Of a stretch of DNA of 63,665 nucleotides, positions 1 through 9,764 are shown piece by piece. The DNA is from Bacillota bacterium. Lineage in GTDB: Bacteria; Bacillota; Clostridia; Acetivibrionales; DTU013. How positions within the stretch are numbered: the stretch's first letter is position 1; each line of letters begins with the position of its first letter. Position numbers and translations under genes: made by a program. A model generated the notes under the pieces. That model saw only the letters and a list, made by a program, of their open reading frames with translations, did not search any database and was not told where the DNA came from. Location of the stretch: contig JAEYOM010000081.1 in NCBI GenBank assembly GCA_023411715.1, forward strand, positions 1 to 63,665, in the 5' to 3' direction.

Positions 1-1
1 C

Positions 2-1966
2 TTAATTGAACGAGCGCCAGAAAGCCCCGTCCTTATTCAGTATATCCGATATCTCACCAAACTTGACAGAAAACTCAGGGAAGCCTGCGGCGTAAGGCGC
101 TATTTCGTATGGAGTGAAATACAGCACAAGCGAATCCTCTGTGATATAAAACGGCTGATCCTTTTGTATGCCTTTATAGTCTTCGGTCAAGTACAGATTG
201 TTTTCGGGATCCGATGCCATCAGGTCCTTCATTTGTTTGCCGACGATGCCGCTCAAAACCTTCGTATAATCGTTGCCGCTTTTGAACAGATCCTCCAGCT
301 GATATTCCGTTCCGCTTTTCAGATCGATATGTAGATACTCCCTGCCGGGCATCCCGTGCGCGGCTCCCTTTGGGTATAAATAACCCGTTTTCTGAAGCGT
401 CAGCAGATCCTTCTGATGAAGTCCGATGGTAAAACTGCCGCCATAAGTATAATTAAGGTTATCCTCCGGCTTTATTGCCGTATTCGTAGTATCCTCCGGA
501 TTCATTGCCACTGCAGATGGATTCTCTGTTTCGCTGGCCAGCAGCTTATTAAGCGCCTCTTCGGCCTTCGGATCGGCCATGCCGCTCAATACAGGATAAT
601 ATACAACATAATCCCTGTTCGGCTTGAATTTAATCTCGCTGATGGTTACTCCTCCGTCCAGTACCACGGATGAAGCCGGCTTATAGACCGCTTCGCCCTT
701 CTTGTTCATATAGTAAGACCTTTGGTCGGCGTTAACATATATGAGTCCCCCTGTCTTCTCCAGCGTACCCGAGCCTTTGGCCGAGGGAAGCGTATCGACA
801 CGTTTGCCTGCAGTATCGATAAAGTATAGCTCCTTGCCGTCATTGACCGAAGCGATCCCGTTCTTGAAGGGCTGTAATATGTCGTAATATATGAAATCGG
901 TCAGCAATCTGCCGTTCCGATCCGCCAGTGCATACCTGGCGCCGGAAGGCGGGAATTCCGGGTCCACTGACGTGCCAACGGCTGCCATATTATCTCCCAG
1001 CTGCCGTACATCATCGTATTTCGGCTGAATAACAAACTTGCCCGTCTTATCGATCAGCCCGTACAGGTTGTTTCCTGAAGCGTCCGTAATACTGGCTGCC
1101 GCCTTCCCCCCTTCAAAGTTGCCGGCATATGAAAAAGCGGGCTGTATTACGACATTTCCATCGTTATCCAAATACCCGTATTGGTCATTTCCTATGGGAC
1201 GGAACTCCATCATGCCATCGGAAATCCTGCCCACATATGTGTAATTTAGCGTTTTAATAATATTGCCCATTGGATCGATTATTGCGTACTGCTGTTCCGA
1301 CAACATGACTGTGGCTCTGTTACCTTCAAAATCCGTAGCATTCTGATATGCTGCAGCTATTATCGGCTTTCCGGTTTCACCCAAATAGCCGTATATGTAT
1401 GTGCCTTCCTTTGTCTGTGTCTGATAGATTGCACGCTTGTTACTATAACTGCCTATAAAGCTGTATTTGTCGGATACCTTTCTTCCCGTTTCGTCCAGAA
1501 CGACGCTTCCCCCGCTAACCGAAGCGATCGCGAGTCCCTCCCGGTAATCGGTTATATAGTCATACACGGGCTCTGCAACAAATTTTCCCGACCTGCCAAC
1601 CAAACCGTACTTATCGTCCTTACCGACAACAGCCAACCCATTGTCCTGGAATCTCTCCGCCTGTGAAAATTGAGGCGCTATGGCAAATTTGCCCGTATTG
1701 TCGATATATCCCCATTTGCCGCCGTCCAGATAATTGTCCTGGGCAGGGTAAAGCTCAAGCTTTATCGGATTTATGTTATCCTTGCCGGCGGATTGACTGT
1801 CTGCATCGGTGTCTAAACCTGACAATACGGCCGCGCTCGAGGTTACCGCAGTATTTTCAGGAGTATCCTGCATATTGCCGACTGGCTGCTGGCTGCTGCA
1901 GGAAGTGGAGATAACGAGCATTATCGCCAATACTGTCAAAACTACTGCTTTTCTTAATGTCGTCAT
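2..1966 (-). CDS. WG-repeat exported protein with C-terminal DUF3298-like domain
   Basis: The N-terminus has a basic start, a hydrophobic segment to about residue 20 and then Cys23, an imperfect lipobox, so it is probably a lipoprotein or at least exported. Residues ~75-420 hold several WG (KWGYIDNTGKF-type) beta repeats spaced about 45-60 residues apart. Residues ~440-645 resemble the RsiV/DUF3298 domain (PKGAAHG, a bilobed extracellular domain seen in cell-surface sensors). The stop codon is complete at the window edge. Family knowledge places such proteins on the cell surface, with no defined enzymatic role. Upstream on the other strand is a PHP gene, so it appears to be a single-gene unit. 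The domain calls are good and the function is unknown. Confidence 0.85.
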   Translation of the reverse strand: MTTLRKAVVLTVLAIMLVISTSCSSQQPVGNMQDTPENTAVTSSAAVLSGLDTDADSQSAGKDNINPIKLELYPAQDNYLDGGKWGYIDNTGKFAIAPQFSQAERFQDNGLAVVGKDDKYGLVGRSGKFVAEPVYDYITDYREGLAIASVSGGSVVLDETGRKVSDKYSFIGSYSNKRAIYQTQTKEGTYIYGYLGETGKPIIAAAYQNATDFEGNRATVMLSEQQYAIIDPMGNIIKTLNYTYVGRISDGMMEFRPIGNDQYGYLDNDGNVVIQPAFSYAGNFEGGKAAASITDASGNNLYGLIDKTGKFVIQPKYDDVRQLGDNMAAVGTSVDPEFPPSGARYALADRNGRLLTDFIYYDILQPFKNGIASVNDGKELYFIDTAGKRVDTLPSAKGSGTLEKTGGLIYVNADQRSYYMNKKGEAVYKPASSVVLDGGVTISEIKFKPNRDYVVYYPVLSGMADPKAEEALNKLLASETENPSAVAMNPEDTTNTAIKPEDNLNYTYGGSFTIGLHQKDLLTLQKTGYLYPKGAAHGMPGREYLHIDLKSGTEYQLEDLFKSGNDYTKVLSGIVGKQMKDLMASDPENNLYLTEDYKGIQKDQPFYITEDSLVLYFTPYEIAPYAAGFPEFSVKFGEISDILNKDGAFWRSFN

Positions 1967-2057
1967 ATATCCTCCAAAATTATCAGGATTCCATAATTTA
2001 TAATAGCACGACTCCTGTGTTATAATGTTAAAAACAAAGTAAAGGAAACTTTAAAGT

Positions 2058-2723
2058 ATGTTTAAATATGAAACGCACCTGCACACTGACGAAACCAGCC
2101 CCTGCGGAAGAGTTCCGGCCGTTGAGGCAGTCCGCATATATAAAGAGGCCGGGTATACCGGAATAGTGGTAACAGATCATTACACCCGCGGTTTTTTTGA
2201 AAAGCAGCTTTTCAAAAGCTGGGAAACCAAGATCGACCAATACCTCAAAGGGTTCCGCAAAGCCTCGGAAGAGGGCGCAAAGCTGGGTTTGGACGTCCAT
2301 CTCGGCATGGAGATACAATTCGACGAGAACTCGAACGACTACCTTGTCTACGGTTTTGACGAACGATTCCTCAATACGGACAAAAAGCTGTACAAGCTTG
2401 GCCTGGAGGATTTCAGAAAGCTTACGGCCGGCAGCGGTATCGTTATAGTTCAGGCGCACCCCTTCAGGCCGCATATGATACCGGCCGAACCTTCGCTCAT
2501 AGACGGCGTCGAGATATATAACGGTAATCCGAGGCACGATTCTTCGAATCACCTGGCATTTGAGTATGCGCGGGAAAACGGACTCAAAATGCTGTCCGGC
2601 TCGGACTTCCATCAGGTACAGGATGCCGCGAGGGGTGGCATAGTCGTCAATGAGCGGATCAGACCCGGCGGTTTCGCACGTATGATAATGGAAAGCGACA
2701 GTATCGAATGTATACAGACCTGA
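2058..2723 (+). CDS. PHP-domain phosphoesterase
   Basis: A 221-residue PHP-superfamily protein. Metal-binding motifs are visible in order: THLHTDE near residue 5, VTDHY near 37, a central MEIQFDE, AHPFR near 135 and GSDFH near 185. These are the usual His/Asp/Glu ligands of the trinuclear PHP site. Length matches stand-alone PHP proteins that hydrolyse small phosphate esters or nucleotide derivatives. The start is supported by AAAGGAAA upstream. It is divergent from the WG-repeat gene with a short shared promoter region. The exact substrate cannot be read from sequence. Confidence 0.85.
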   Translation: MFKYETHLHTDETSPCGRVPAVEAVRIYKEAGYTGIVVTDHYTRGFFEKQLFKSWETKIDQYLKGFRKASEEGAKLGLDVHLGMEIQFDENSNDYLVYGFDERFLNTDKKLYKLGLEDFRKLTAGSGIVIVQAHPFRPHMIPAEPSLIDGVEIYNGNPRHDSSNHLAFEYARENGLKMLSGSDFHQVQDAARGGIVVNERIRPGGFARMIMESDSIECIQT

Positions 2724-2839
2724 ACTCCGTAAACAGAATCCTAATAAAAACATAATTCTTTCAGACACCGCACCCCTCCTTTCGTATGATTTAGTGTAAA
2801 CAATAAAACAAGCAAGTTGAAATAAAGGAGTGCGGAATT

Positions 2840-3046
2840 ATGGATAGAAGATTATTCTTGTCCGACAGCAATAAAAAAATAGGCGGCGTTTGCGGAGGTA
2901 TCGGCGAATACTTTGGTATAGATCCTACAATAGTAAGGTTGTTATGGTTTCTCTCGATCTTCCTCGACGGTATAGGACTGCTTGCATATTTCATCGCGTG
3001 GATAGTGATACCGAGGCGCAGCAGCTGCAAGTACAACGACTGGTAA
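2840..3046 (+). CDS. PspC-domain small membrane protein
   Basis: A 68-residue protein consisting almost entirely of one PspC domain: a basic start (MDRRLFLSD), the conserved GGVCGGIGEYFGIDPTIVR signature, and a hydrophobic segment ending in IVIPRR. PspC-like proteins are small inner-membrane proteins linked to envelope stress. The start is preceded by a clear AAAGGAG. It is followed by a strong terminator at 3080-3115, so it forms its own short transcript or the end of the PHP unit. Confidence 0.9.
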   Translation: MDRRLFLSDSNKKIGGVCGGIGEYFGIDPTIVRLLWFLSIFLDGIGLLAYFIAWIVIPRRSSCKYNDW

Positions 3047-3079
3047 AACTACCTGAAGGAAATTTGTTTATCACCGTTT

Positions 3080-3115
3080 GAAGCAGGTCCGCAAGCCGGG
3101 CCTGCTTCTTTTTTT
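3080..3115 (+). terminator. Intrinsic terminator after the PspC gene
   Basis: GAAGCAGG pairs with CCTGCTTC around a GC-rich loop and is followed directly by seven T residues. It ends the PspC transcript before the MFS gene. Confidence 0.9.
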
Positions 3116-3193
3116 GATATAATGTTAAAAGATAATGCAGAACAAAGGTGTTCGCTTTTATGCGTCGCCTTTTCATTTTTTAGGAGATTAAAA

Positions 3194-4366
3194 ATGAGAA
3201 AAGAAATCACATTGATCCTAACCTCGGTTTTCATATTGGTCTACGGAACATATATTGCCGGAACCATACTTACTCCTTTTGCTGAAAGCTTGGGCGCACC
3301 CGGTATAACTATAGGATTTATCTCAGGCGCATTATATATCGTTCGATTGTTAACCGGAACCTGGATTGGAAAATTGTCCGATAAAAGAGGAGTTTTGAAC
3401 GTTCTGAAATACAGCCTTGTGTTGTATCCTTTTGTTGCGTTTTCTTATTGGGCAGCATGGAACATACCTGCTCTGATCGGGGCACGGTTGCTTCATGGAT
3501 TGGCTTCTGCAATGATGCTGCCTATGGCGATGGCTTACATCGGCGAGGTAACCCCGCAGGGAAAAGAAGGCCATTACATGGGTATTTATAATACAATAAT
3601 ACTGATAGCAAGCGGATTAGGGCCCCAAACAGCAACTTTACTGGCTGCTAGATATAGCACCAGAACCGGTTTTTTATTTCTATTTATCCTTGCATTTATT
3701 TCCCTTATAATTATTCTAATGGTCCAAAGGAATAGGGCTGGGAATCAAATCAGCTCAACCTTAATAGAAAGGAGCACAAAGTACCGTAATTCTTCCAGAT
3801 TAATAAAGAACCCCAGCCTTTTAGCGCTTGCCAGTATTAATATTGCTCTTGCCGTAATATCGAGCATGATAGGTTTTTTCTTTATACTTTATCCTCCCAC
3901 AAAAGGCATCGACCTGATATTCACAGGATCGATAATTGCAATCTATAATATTGTGTGCGGAGTTGTCCAGATCCCTCTGGGACAATTTACGGACAAATTT
4001 AATAAACGCAGAATGATTATAATTGCAGGAATGCTTACGACTGCCATTTTGATATTGTTTCCATTTGTCGGCCTATTATGGACCATGTGCCTGGCAATGC
4101 TTGCCCTTGCGATTGCTTCGGCAGTTCTTCTTTCTGCATCCTCCGCCTTATCAGCAATAATTGGCCATAATATGGGAATGGGCATTACAATGGGGTTTTT
4201 AGGCACATCGACAAGTATCGGAATGATACTTGGCAGTATATTGCTCGGGTTAATGCCCGACAACTTCGGAATAGACTCGATATTTTATCTGGCAGGCGGA
4301 CTAGTATTGGTTTGTACGACAATTTTTTCGATACTATGGAGAAAAAAACAGGCAGTTTTCATCTGA
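3194..4366 (+). CDS. MFS transporter
   Basis: About 390 residues with roughly 12 hydrophobic segments and the MFS loop 2-3 signature (GTWIGKLSDKRGV). I chose ATG 3194 because it follows AGGAG at the right distance. An upstream in-frame ATG at 3122 lies inside the terminator tail and has no ribosome binding site. A second-half motif (GQFTDKFNKRR) mirrors the first, as usual for this family. It is a likely proton-driven exporter or permease of unknown substrate. The following GT-B-like gene starts 75 bp downstream in the same direction. Confidence 0.85.
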   Translation: MRKEITLILTSVFILVYGTYIAGTILTPFAESLGAPGITIGFISGALYIVRLLTGTWIGKLSDKRGVLNVLKYSLVLYPFVAFSYWAAWNIPALIGARLLHGLASAMMLPMAMAYIGEVTPQGKEGHYMGIYNTIILIASGLGPQTATLLAARYSTRTGFLFLFILAFISLIIILMVQRNRAGNQISSTLIERSTKYRNSSRLIKNPSLLALASINIALAVISSMIGFFFILYPPTKGIDLIFTGSIIAIYNIVCGVVQIPLGQFTDKFNKRRMIIIAGMLTTAILILFPFVGLLWTMCLAMLALAIASAVLLSASSALSAIIGHNMGMGITMGFLGTSTSIGMILGSILLGLMPDNFGIDSIFYLAGGLVLVCTTIFSILWRKKQAVFI

Positions 4367-4441
4367 AAAGCTGCACTTGTTTCATTAAGGGCTTTCCTGG
4401 TAAAATATAAATAAATTTGACTCGCCCCGGAGGCGCTCAAG

Positions 4442-5752
4442 ATGAACAACGAAGCCTGGATCATTTCCGCAAATATGGGGCTGGGCCACCAGAGAGCCAC
4501 ATACCCTTTGAGAGAAATAGCATACGGCGGCATACAGCTCTTCGGCGAAGACGGAATATGCCAGAAAAAAGAAAAAAGGCAGTGGAAGATATTCCAGAAT
4601 TCCTACGAATCACTATCCAGGACAAGACAAATCCCCATAATTGGTCCGTCGTTATTCAGCATACTCGAAAAAGTACAGAACATATTGCCTTATTATCCGC
4701 TGCGCGACCAGTCAAAGCCGTCGCTTCAGGTAAAATCCCTGTATACTCTGATAAACCGCGGCATGGGCAAGGGTATGAGCATTAAGCTGGCTGAAAAAAG
4801 GCTGCCGGTGATCACGTCATTTTACGCAGCTGCAATCGCAGCTGAACGTATGACGGATCTGCCGGTGTACTGCATAATATGCGATGCCGATATCAACAGG
4901 GTGTGGGTCGCAGAAAGACCGCGTGAAAGCAGAATCGTGTATTTCGCTCCCTGCGGCAATGCGATGCGCCGCCTGAAGGAATACGGGGTGCCTGACGAAA
5001 GGATCTTCCTTACAGGCTTTCCGCTTCCGAAGGAAAATATCGGGAAGAACATGCACACAATACGCGGCGACCTTGCCAAAAGGCTTATCAGGCTCGATCC
5101 CACAAAACGCTTCAGGGTGATCCACGGAGAAGAAGTAAAATACTATCTTGGCGACAGCTGGAACCCCGATCTGCCCTCAGGCCCTATCACTCTTACCTAC
5201 GCCGTCGGGGGCGCGGGAGCCCAGGCTGAGATAGCGGAAGGAGTCGTGAAGAGCCTTTCCAATAAAATCAAGGAAGGTAAGATCCGCCTTAATCTAGCCG
5301 CCTCACACCGTACGGAAGTTAAACAGTATTTTGATAAACTGCTTCAGAAAAATGGCCTGTCAACGGCAGAATGCGCGCGGATCATATACAATCAGGATAA
5401 AAACGAATACTTCAGACAATTCAATGAAATACTGCACGATACGGATATTCTTTGGACCAAGCCCTCTGAACTGTCATTCTACTGCGGTTTGGGAATACCG
5501 ATAATAATAGCGCCGCCGATAGGCCCTCACGAGGTATATAACCAGCGCTGGCTCAGGGATCTAGGGGCCGGTCTGCATCAATCGGACCCGCAGTATTGCT
5601 GCGAATGGATAATGGATTATCTTACGGACGGAAAGCTTTCGCTTGCTGCGTGGGACGGTTTCCTATACGCCCGTAAGCTCGGCGTCGACAAAATCATGGA
5701 GGTGCTCTGCACCGGTAACATGGAAAGGCGCTACTCACCGCTTTTAAGATGA
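4442..5752 (+). CDS. GT-B-fold glycosyltransferase-like protein
   Basis: A 436-residue protein I do not recognise as a named enzyme. The N-terminal motif ISANMGLGHQRA resembles the nucleotide-free GxGH loop of MurG and MGDG-synthase-type GT-B enzymes. The C-terminal half has a GGAGAQ segment (like the GT28 GGSxG loop) and a TKPSELSFYCGLGIPIIIAPPIGPHE stretch, where GT-B enzymes bind the donor (SELxxxxxxxxPxI). No transmembrane helix or signal is present, so it is probably cytosolic or peripheral. The start has GGAGG eight bases upstream. Its nearness to the SDR and serine-palmitoyltransferase-like genes would suit a glycolipid role, which is inference. Confidence 0.6.
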   Translation: MNNEAWIISANMGLGHQRATYPLREIAYGGIQLFGEDGICQKKEKRQWKIFQNSYESLSRTRQIPIIGPSLFSILEKVQNILPYYPLRDQSKPSLQVKSLYTLINRGMGKGMSIKLAEKRLPVITSFYAAAIAAERMTDLPVYCIICDADINRVWVAERPRESRIVYFAPCGNAMRRLKEYGVPDERIFLTGFPLPKENIGKNMHTIRGDLAKRLIRLDPTKRFRVIHGEEVKYYLGDSWNPDLPSGPITLTYAVGGAGAQAEIAEGVVKSLSNKIKEGKIRLNLAASHRTEVKQYFDKLLQKNGLSTAECARIIYNQDKNEYFRQFNEILHDTDILWTKPSELSFYCGLGIPIIIAPPIGPHEVYNQRWLRDLGAGLHQSDPQYCCEWIMDYLTDGKLSLAAWDGFLYARKLGVDKIMEVLCTGNMERRYSPLLR

Positions 5753-5830
5753 GCAGGATAAAATATGCGAAAAAGCTCGACAAACATCAATCACATGAGC
5801 TGCCGGGCTTTTGTTGTTGAGCTGCCGGGC

Positions 5831-6682
5831 TTATTCCCTGCCTTCATACATTTTCGCCACTATAAACGATTCCAATGCTTTCGGGATCAGCCGTTTCATA
5901 AATACGAGGAGCTTATACTGCAAACCTACCGTTTTGACAACAGGCGGATTTCTTTTTTCAATAATCTTTCCGACTGCCTTCGCAACTACGATAGGCTCGG
6001 GGCCGTGAGTTTCGTCATGCTCCATTACAGCGACCGACTTATCGCTGTATTTCTTGTAAGCCGAGCCTTCCCCGCCTTCCCTCACGAAAACCCTGCCTGC
6101 GGTAAAGCCGGTTTTCGTATCGCCTGGTTCCACCATGGAAACCTTGATGCCGAAGGGCTTCAGTTCATTTCGGAGCGAACCGCTCATCCCCTCGATCGCA
6201 GCCTTACTGGCGACATACATTGATTGGTAGGGGATCGGGAAAAGCGCGCCGACTGAAGACATATTGACGATGAGTCCCCTGCCCTTTTTCCTCATGTACG
6301 GTAGGACCTGCCTTATGACTCTGTGCATGCCGAAGAAATTGGTATCGAGCTGCAAAAAAGCCTCTTCCGGCGAGGTGTCTTCAACAGAGCCAGCAATGCC
6401 CATACCTGCGTTATTTACTACTACCCCTATTTCGCCTTCCAGTTCCATGACTTTCTCTACGGCGGCTTTGACCGACTCCTCGCTGCATACGTCCATCTGA
6501 AGCATTTTTATAAAACCGCCGGTACTCTCATTGTGTCCAGGCTCACCTGTGCCGTCCGGCTGGGATTTTCTCGATGTTCCGTACACCCTGTAGCCTTTGC
6601 CGGCCAGATAAGCGGCGACGGACCTGCCGATCCCTGAAGAAGCACCTGTCACAAGTACTACATTGCCATATTGTCTGCTCAT
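5831..6682 (-). CDS. Short-chain dehydrogenase/reductase (SDR)
   Basis: A classical SDR of 283 residues: TGASSGIG nucleotide loop near residue 13, NNAG near 90, catalytic Ser in NMSS and YVASK (Tyr/Lys) near 160, then a hydrophobic, basic C-terminus (LLVFMKRLIPKAL) typical of SDRs acting on lipid-like or membrane-associated substrates. It is divergent from the serine-palmitoyltransferase-like gene across about 260 bp. In sphingolipid pathways an SDR reduces the 3-keto product of that enzyme. The pairing makes this a candidate, but SDR substrate cannot be called from sequence. Confidence 0.85.
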   Translation of the reverse strand: MSRQYGNVVLVTGASSGIGRSVAAYLAGKGYRVYGTSRKSQPDGTGEPGHNESTGGFIKMLQMDVCSEESVKAAVEKVMELEGEIGVVVNNAGMGIAGSVEDTSPEEAFLQLDTNFFGMHRVIRQVLPYMRKKGRGLIVNMSSVGALFPIPYQSMYVASKAAIEGMSGSLRNELKPFGIKVSMVEPGDTKTGFTAGRVFVREGGEGSAYKKYSDKSVAVMEHDETHGPEPIVVAKAVGKIIEKRNPPVVKTVGLQYKLLVFMKRLIPKALESFIVAKMYEGRE

Positions 6683-6944
6683 ATGTACCTCCGGAAAACA
6701 GCTTTTTCACTTATTTTACCATGAAACCGCAGTAAGTGAAACCGCAGTATAGAAATCTCCGGGGGCGCGGTCTCCTTCTCCGTCCTGACTCTACCATGTA
6801 TGAATATAATGGTTGTAACAGGTGCGAAGCCTTGCATCACTGCATTTCCGCGCCGTATATACTTACCCCATATAATGTGGTAAAATAGATGCAGTTTGGA
6901 ATTATTCTTCCGTCATTAGACAAAGAAGGAGCGATTATTAAACA

Positions 6945-8138
6945 ATGGATATTTTTGAAAAATGCTTTAATTACACGGATTACAAAGAGGTTCTGGCAGC
7001 TGGTCTCTACCCTTATTTTCATGCTCTCGAAACCGGACAGGATACAGAGGTGGTTATAGAAGGCATCAAAACGGTCATGGTCGGTTCAAATAATTATCTC
7101 GGCCTTACATCCGATCCCAGAGTTAAAAAAGCGGCGATAGAAGCTGTCGAGAAATTTGGTTCAGGCTGTTCCGGCTCGAGATTTCTGAACGGGACACTGA
7201 CGCTTCACCTTGAACTTGAAAAGAACCTCGCCGAATTTGTCGGCAAGGACGCAGCTCTGACTTTCAGCACGGGCTTTCAGACAAATCTGGGCATTATAAC
7301 GGCTGTAGCCGGCAGAAACGATTACGTACTCTGTGACAGCGAAAACCACGCCAGTATCGTCGATGCCTGCCGTCTTAGCTTTGCAAAGGTCCTGAAATTC
7401 GAACATAACAATATGGTAGATCTCGAACGCCTGCTGAGCAAGATAGACGACGACCACGGAAAGCTCATCGTCGTAGACGGTATCTTCAGCATGGAGGGCG
7501 ATATAGCGGATCTGCCCACTATAGTGAAGCTGGCAAGGAAGTACGGAGCAAGGGTCATGGTGGACGATGCTCATTCGTTTGGAGTATTGGGCGCACACGG
7601 CAAAGGCACTGCCGAGCATTTCGGGCTCGAGAAGGAAGTCGACCTCATCATGAGCACCTTCAGCAAATCGCTGGCCAGTCTCGGAGGCTTCGTTGCGGCA
7701 AGCCAGGACGTTATAGATTACATAAAGCACAATTCAAGGCCCTTCATATTCTCGGCATCAGTTCCGCCATCCAACGCGGCCGCAGCTATTGAGGCACTGG
7801 AGATCATCAAGGCCGAACCCGAAAGGATACAGAAGCTAAGAGATATCTCGGTCTATATGAGACAGGGCTTCAAGAAGCTCGGGATACCGATTTACGAGTC
7901 AAACAGCGACATTACGCCTATCGTACCGATAATGACCTATGATAACGAAAGGACGCTCCTCATCACAAAGATGCTCCGTGAGCAGGGCGTATATGTCAAT
8001 CCTGTCGTATCTCCCGCAGTCAAACCGGGACTTTGCAGAATCCGCACAAGCTATACCGCTACGCATACAAAGGCACAGCTTGATTACACTCTCGAAGCCT
8101 TCCGCAAAGTTTTTGAGCAGCTTCAGGCAGCAGGCTGA
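6945..8138 (+). CDS. Alpha-oxoamine synthase, serine palmitoyltransferase-like
   Basis: A 397-residue PLP fold type I enzyme of the alpha-oxoamine synthase family (KBL, AON synthase, serine palmitoyltransferase, which condense an amino acid with an acyl-CoA). Visible are NYLGL near 45, GSGCSGSRFLNGT near 75, the PLP-stacking His in SENHAS, VDDAHS, and the Schiff-base Lys in TFSKSLASLGGF. The text around GTLTLHLELEKNLAEFVGK and the DGIFSMEGDIADLP block look to me closer to soluble bacterial serine palmitoyltransferases than to BioF or Kbl. No biotin or threonine-degradation genes are nearby. The start follows GAAGGAG. Family is sure, substrate is inference. Confidence 0.8.
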   Translation: MDIFEKCFNYTDYKEVLAAGLYPYFHALETGQDTEVVIEGIKTVMVGSNNYLGLTSDPRVKKAAIEAVEKFGSGCSGSRFLNGTLTLHLELEKNLAEFVGKDAALTFSTGFQTNLGIITAVAGRNDYVLCDSENHASIVDACRLSFAKVLKFEHNNMVDLERLLSKIDDDHGKLIVVDGIFSMEGDIADLPTIVKLARKYGARVMVDDAHSFGVLGAHGKGTAEHFGLEKEVDLIMSTFSKSLASLGGFVAASQDVIDYIKHNSRPFIFSASVPPSNAAAAIEALEIIKAEPERIQKLRDISVYMRQGFKKLGIPIYESNSDITPIVPIMTYDNERTLLITKMLREQGVYVNPVVSPAVKPGLCRIRTSYTATHTKAQLDYTLEAFRKVFEQLQAAG

Positions 8139-8177
8139 TCGGTTGCTGAAGCAGAGATAAATACTTTTTGAAATATA

Positions 8178-8206
8178 GGGACGATTCAAAAAACCGTCCC
8201 TGCTTT
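8178..8206. terminator. Bidirectional hairpin between convergent genes
   Basis: GGGACG pairs with CGTCCC across an A-rich loop, with TGCTTTT on one side and AT-rich sequence on the other. It lies between the convergent ends of the oxoamine synthase and chemoreceptor genes. Confidence 0.75.
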
Positions 8207-8213
8207 TCAAAAA

Positions 8214-9764
8214 TCAGTTTTTCCGGACTGCACTCATAAGATCCCCTGCCAGGCTATTTACCAGATTGGCGGTCTTTATCAGTTCTTCGCTGGCCGCAAA
8301 GCTTTCTTCCGTTGACGCCGCAACGCTCTCTACGCTTTGGGATGTGCTTTGGGCGGAATTGCTTACCAGCTGTATGAAGCTGTTCAACGAATCCGATTCC
8401 TCCAGCTGTCCATCAGAAAGCCTGCTGGTATCCGTCAGCAGCTCCAAGATGCCGGCAAGCGTATCAATGATCTTTTGGTAGCACGAATCGGATAACCTGA
8501 CGAACTCAACGCCTTCATTTACTTTTAGAACGCTCTCGTTCATCAATTGATCGACTTTTTGGCTATGAGTCAGTATTTCGCCAAGGGTATTCGATATTGT
8601 TTTGAGGGATTCATGGCTTTGCTCGGCAAGAGTCCTTATCTCACTGGCAACGACTGAAAAACCTTTCCCGTTTTCCCCCGCCCTTGCTGCCTCGATCGAT
8701 GCATTTAGAGCCAGCATATTGGTTTGGTCCGCTATCTGCCTTATATATGCTACGACCTTGTATATTTCATCAGCTTTTTGATTCAGTTCCCTGGCGCTTT
8801 CAGATGATATCGAAACGCTGCTCTTCAGCCCATCGATCTTTTCAACGGCGCTATTGACCGACACCCTCCCCTCATTGGCAACGTCTCTCAAGCTTTTTGA
8901 AGACTCCTCAAGTTCGGATATTCTTTCCATATTGAATCTGATATCCTTGACAAGCGTGCCTATCAATCTAACGCTTTCGTCGACGCTTTTTGCGGTATTG
9001 GTAGCCTCTTCGAGAACGTTCGAAGACTTGTTGGCAATTTCTTCAGATGCCGCGTTCTGCTGGTTTGCGAGAGCTGATATGGACATACCTGCTTCGGCCA
9101 ATCTGCCGGATATCGACGTCACTTTATCCATTATCACTTCAAGCTCATTAAGAGATTTTCCAGATTCATGTTCGCTCTTCGAAGACCTCATGAGCAGCTT
9201 TTTAGACAAGCTGGCAGTTATTACCGAGCACATCGCACCAAAGCCAAATCCGAGGCCTCTGACCAGAAGTTCCCTGTAGACATCGCTCTGGGGCAGGAAA
9301 TACGGGTTGTGAGTCAGTATGGCAAACAGGCAGGCGAAAATGGAGAGCCCGATCGAGTACAGCACGCAGTTTATTTCAAGGTAAAAGGAACTCAGGAAGA
9401 ACACAAGAAATATACTGCTCCACATTTCGTAGTATGGTATGTATGTTATCAGTGCCAGATAGTTGACAGTAGCGCAAGTTATCAAAATGTACTTGAATAT
9501 ACTCACGAATTGCCCGCTCTTGTTCCTTTTTATAAATATGAAGTAGAAGAGCATCGGTACTGAAAGATTGACAACGCTCATAATGCTGAAACCGATGATA
9601 TGCGACCACTCAAGCCTGTCAAGGATGTCCATGATTTTCAGGCCACAAAAGAACAATATTCCGAGAATACCGCCGCTAAAACATACTTTCAGGACAAACA
9701 GATTGATTTCCTTCTGGTACTCCTTAAGGTTTTTACTAAAAAGCCCCTGTACTGAGTCGATCAT
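8214..9764 (-). CDS. Methyl-accepting chemotaxis protein with membrane-embedded N-terminus
   Basis: Residues ~20-195 contain about six hydrophobic helices with no sizeable extracellular ligand domain, followed from about residue 200 by a long coiled coil. The strictly conserved signalling hairpin appears near residue 355-385 (NMLALNASIEAARAGE, GFSVVASEIRTLAEQS). No HAMP consensus is evident between membrane part and coiled coil. Such receptors are thought to sense through their membrane helices, for example membrane state or intracellular signals. No other chemotaxis genes are in the window, so it is an orphan receptor. Confidence 0.9.
   Translation of the reverse strand: MIDSVQGLFSKNLKEYQKEINLFVLKVCFSGGILGILFFCGLKIMDILDRLEWSHIIGFSIMSVVNLSVPMLFYFIFIKRNKSGQFVSIFKYILITCATVNYLALITYIPYYEMWSSIFLVFFLSSFYLEINCVLYSIGLSIFACLFAILTHNPYFLPQSDVYRELLVRGLGFGFGAMCSVITASLSKKLLMRSSKSEHESGKSLNELEVIMDKVTSISGRLAEAGMSISALANQQNAASEEIANKSSNVLEEATNTAKSVDESVRLIGTLVKDIRFNMERISELEESSKSLRDVANEGRVSVNSAVEKIDGLKSSVSISSESARELNQKADEIYKVVAYIRQIADQTNMLALNASIEAARAGENGKGFSVVASEIRTLAEQSHESLKTISNTLGEILTHSQKVDQLMNESVLKVNEGVEFVRLSDSCYQKIIDTLAGILELLTDTSRLSDGQLEESDSLNSFIQLVSNSAQSTSQSVESVAASTEESFAASEELIKTANLVNSLAGDLMSAVRKN

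Noticed and set aside
5811..5850. 14-bp direct repeat (GAGCTGCCGGGCTT twice)
   Set aside because: Short, in an intergenic gap between convergent genes, with no further structure; probably chance or terminator remnant.
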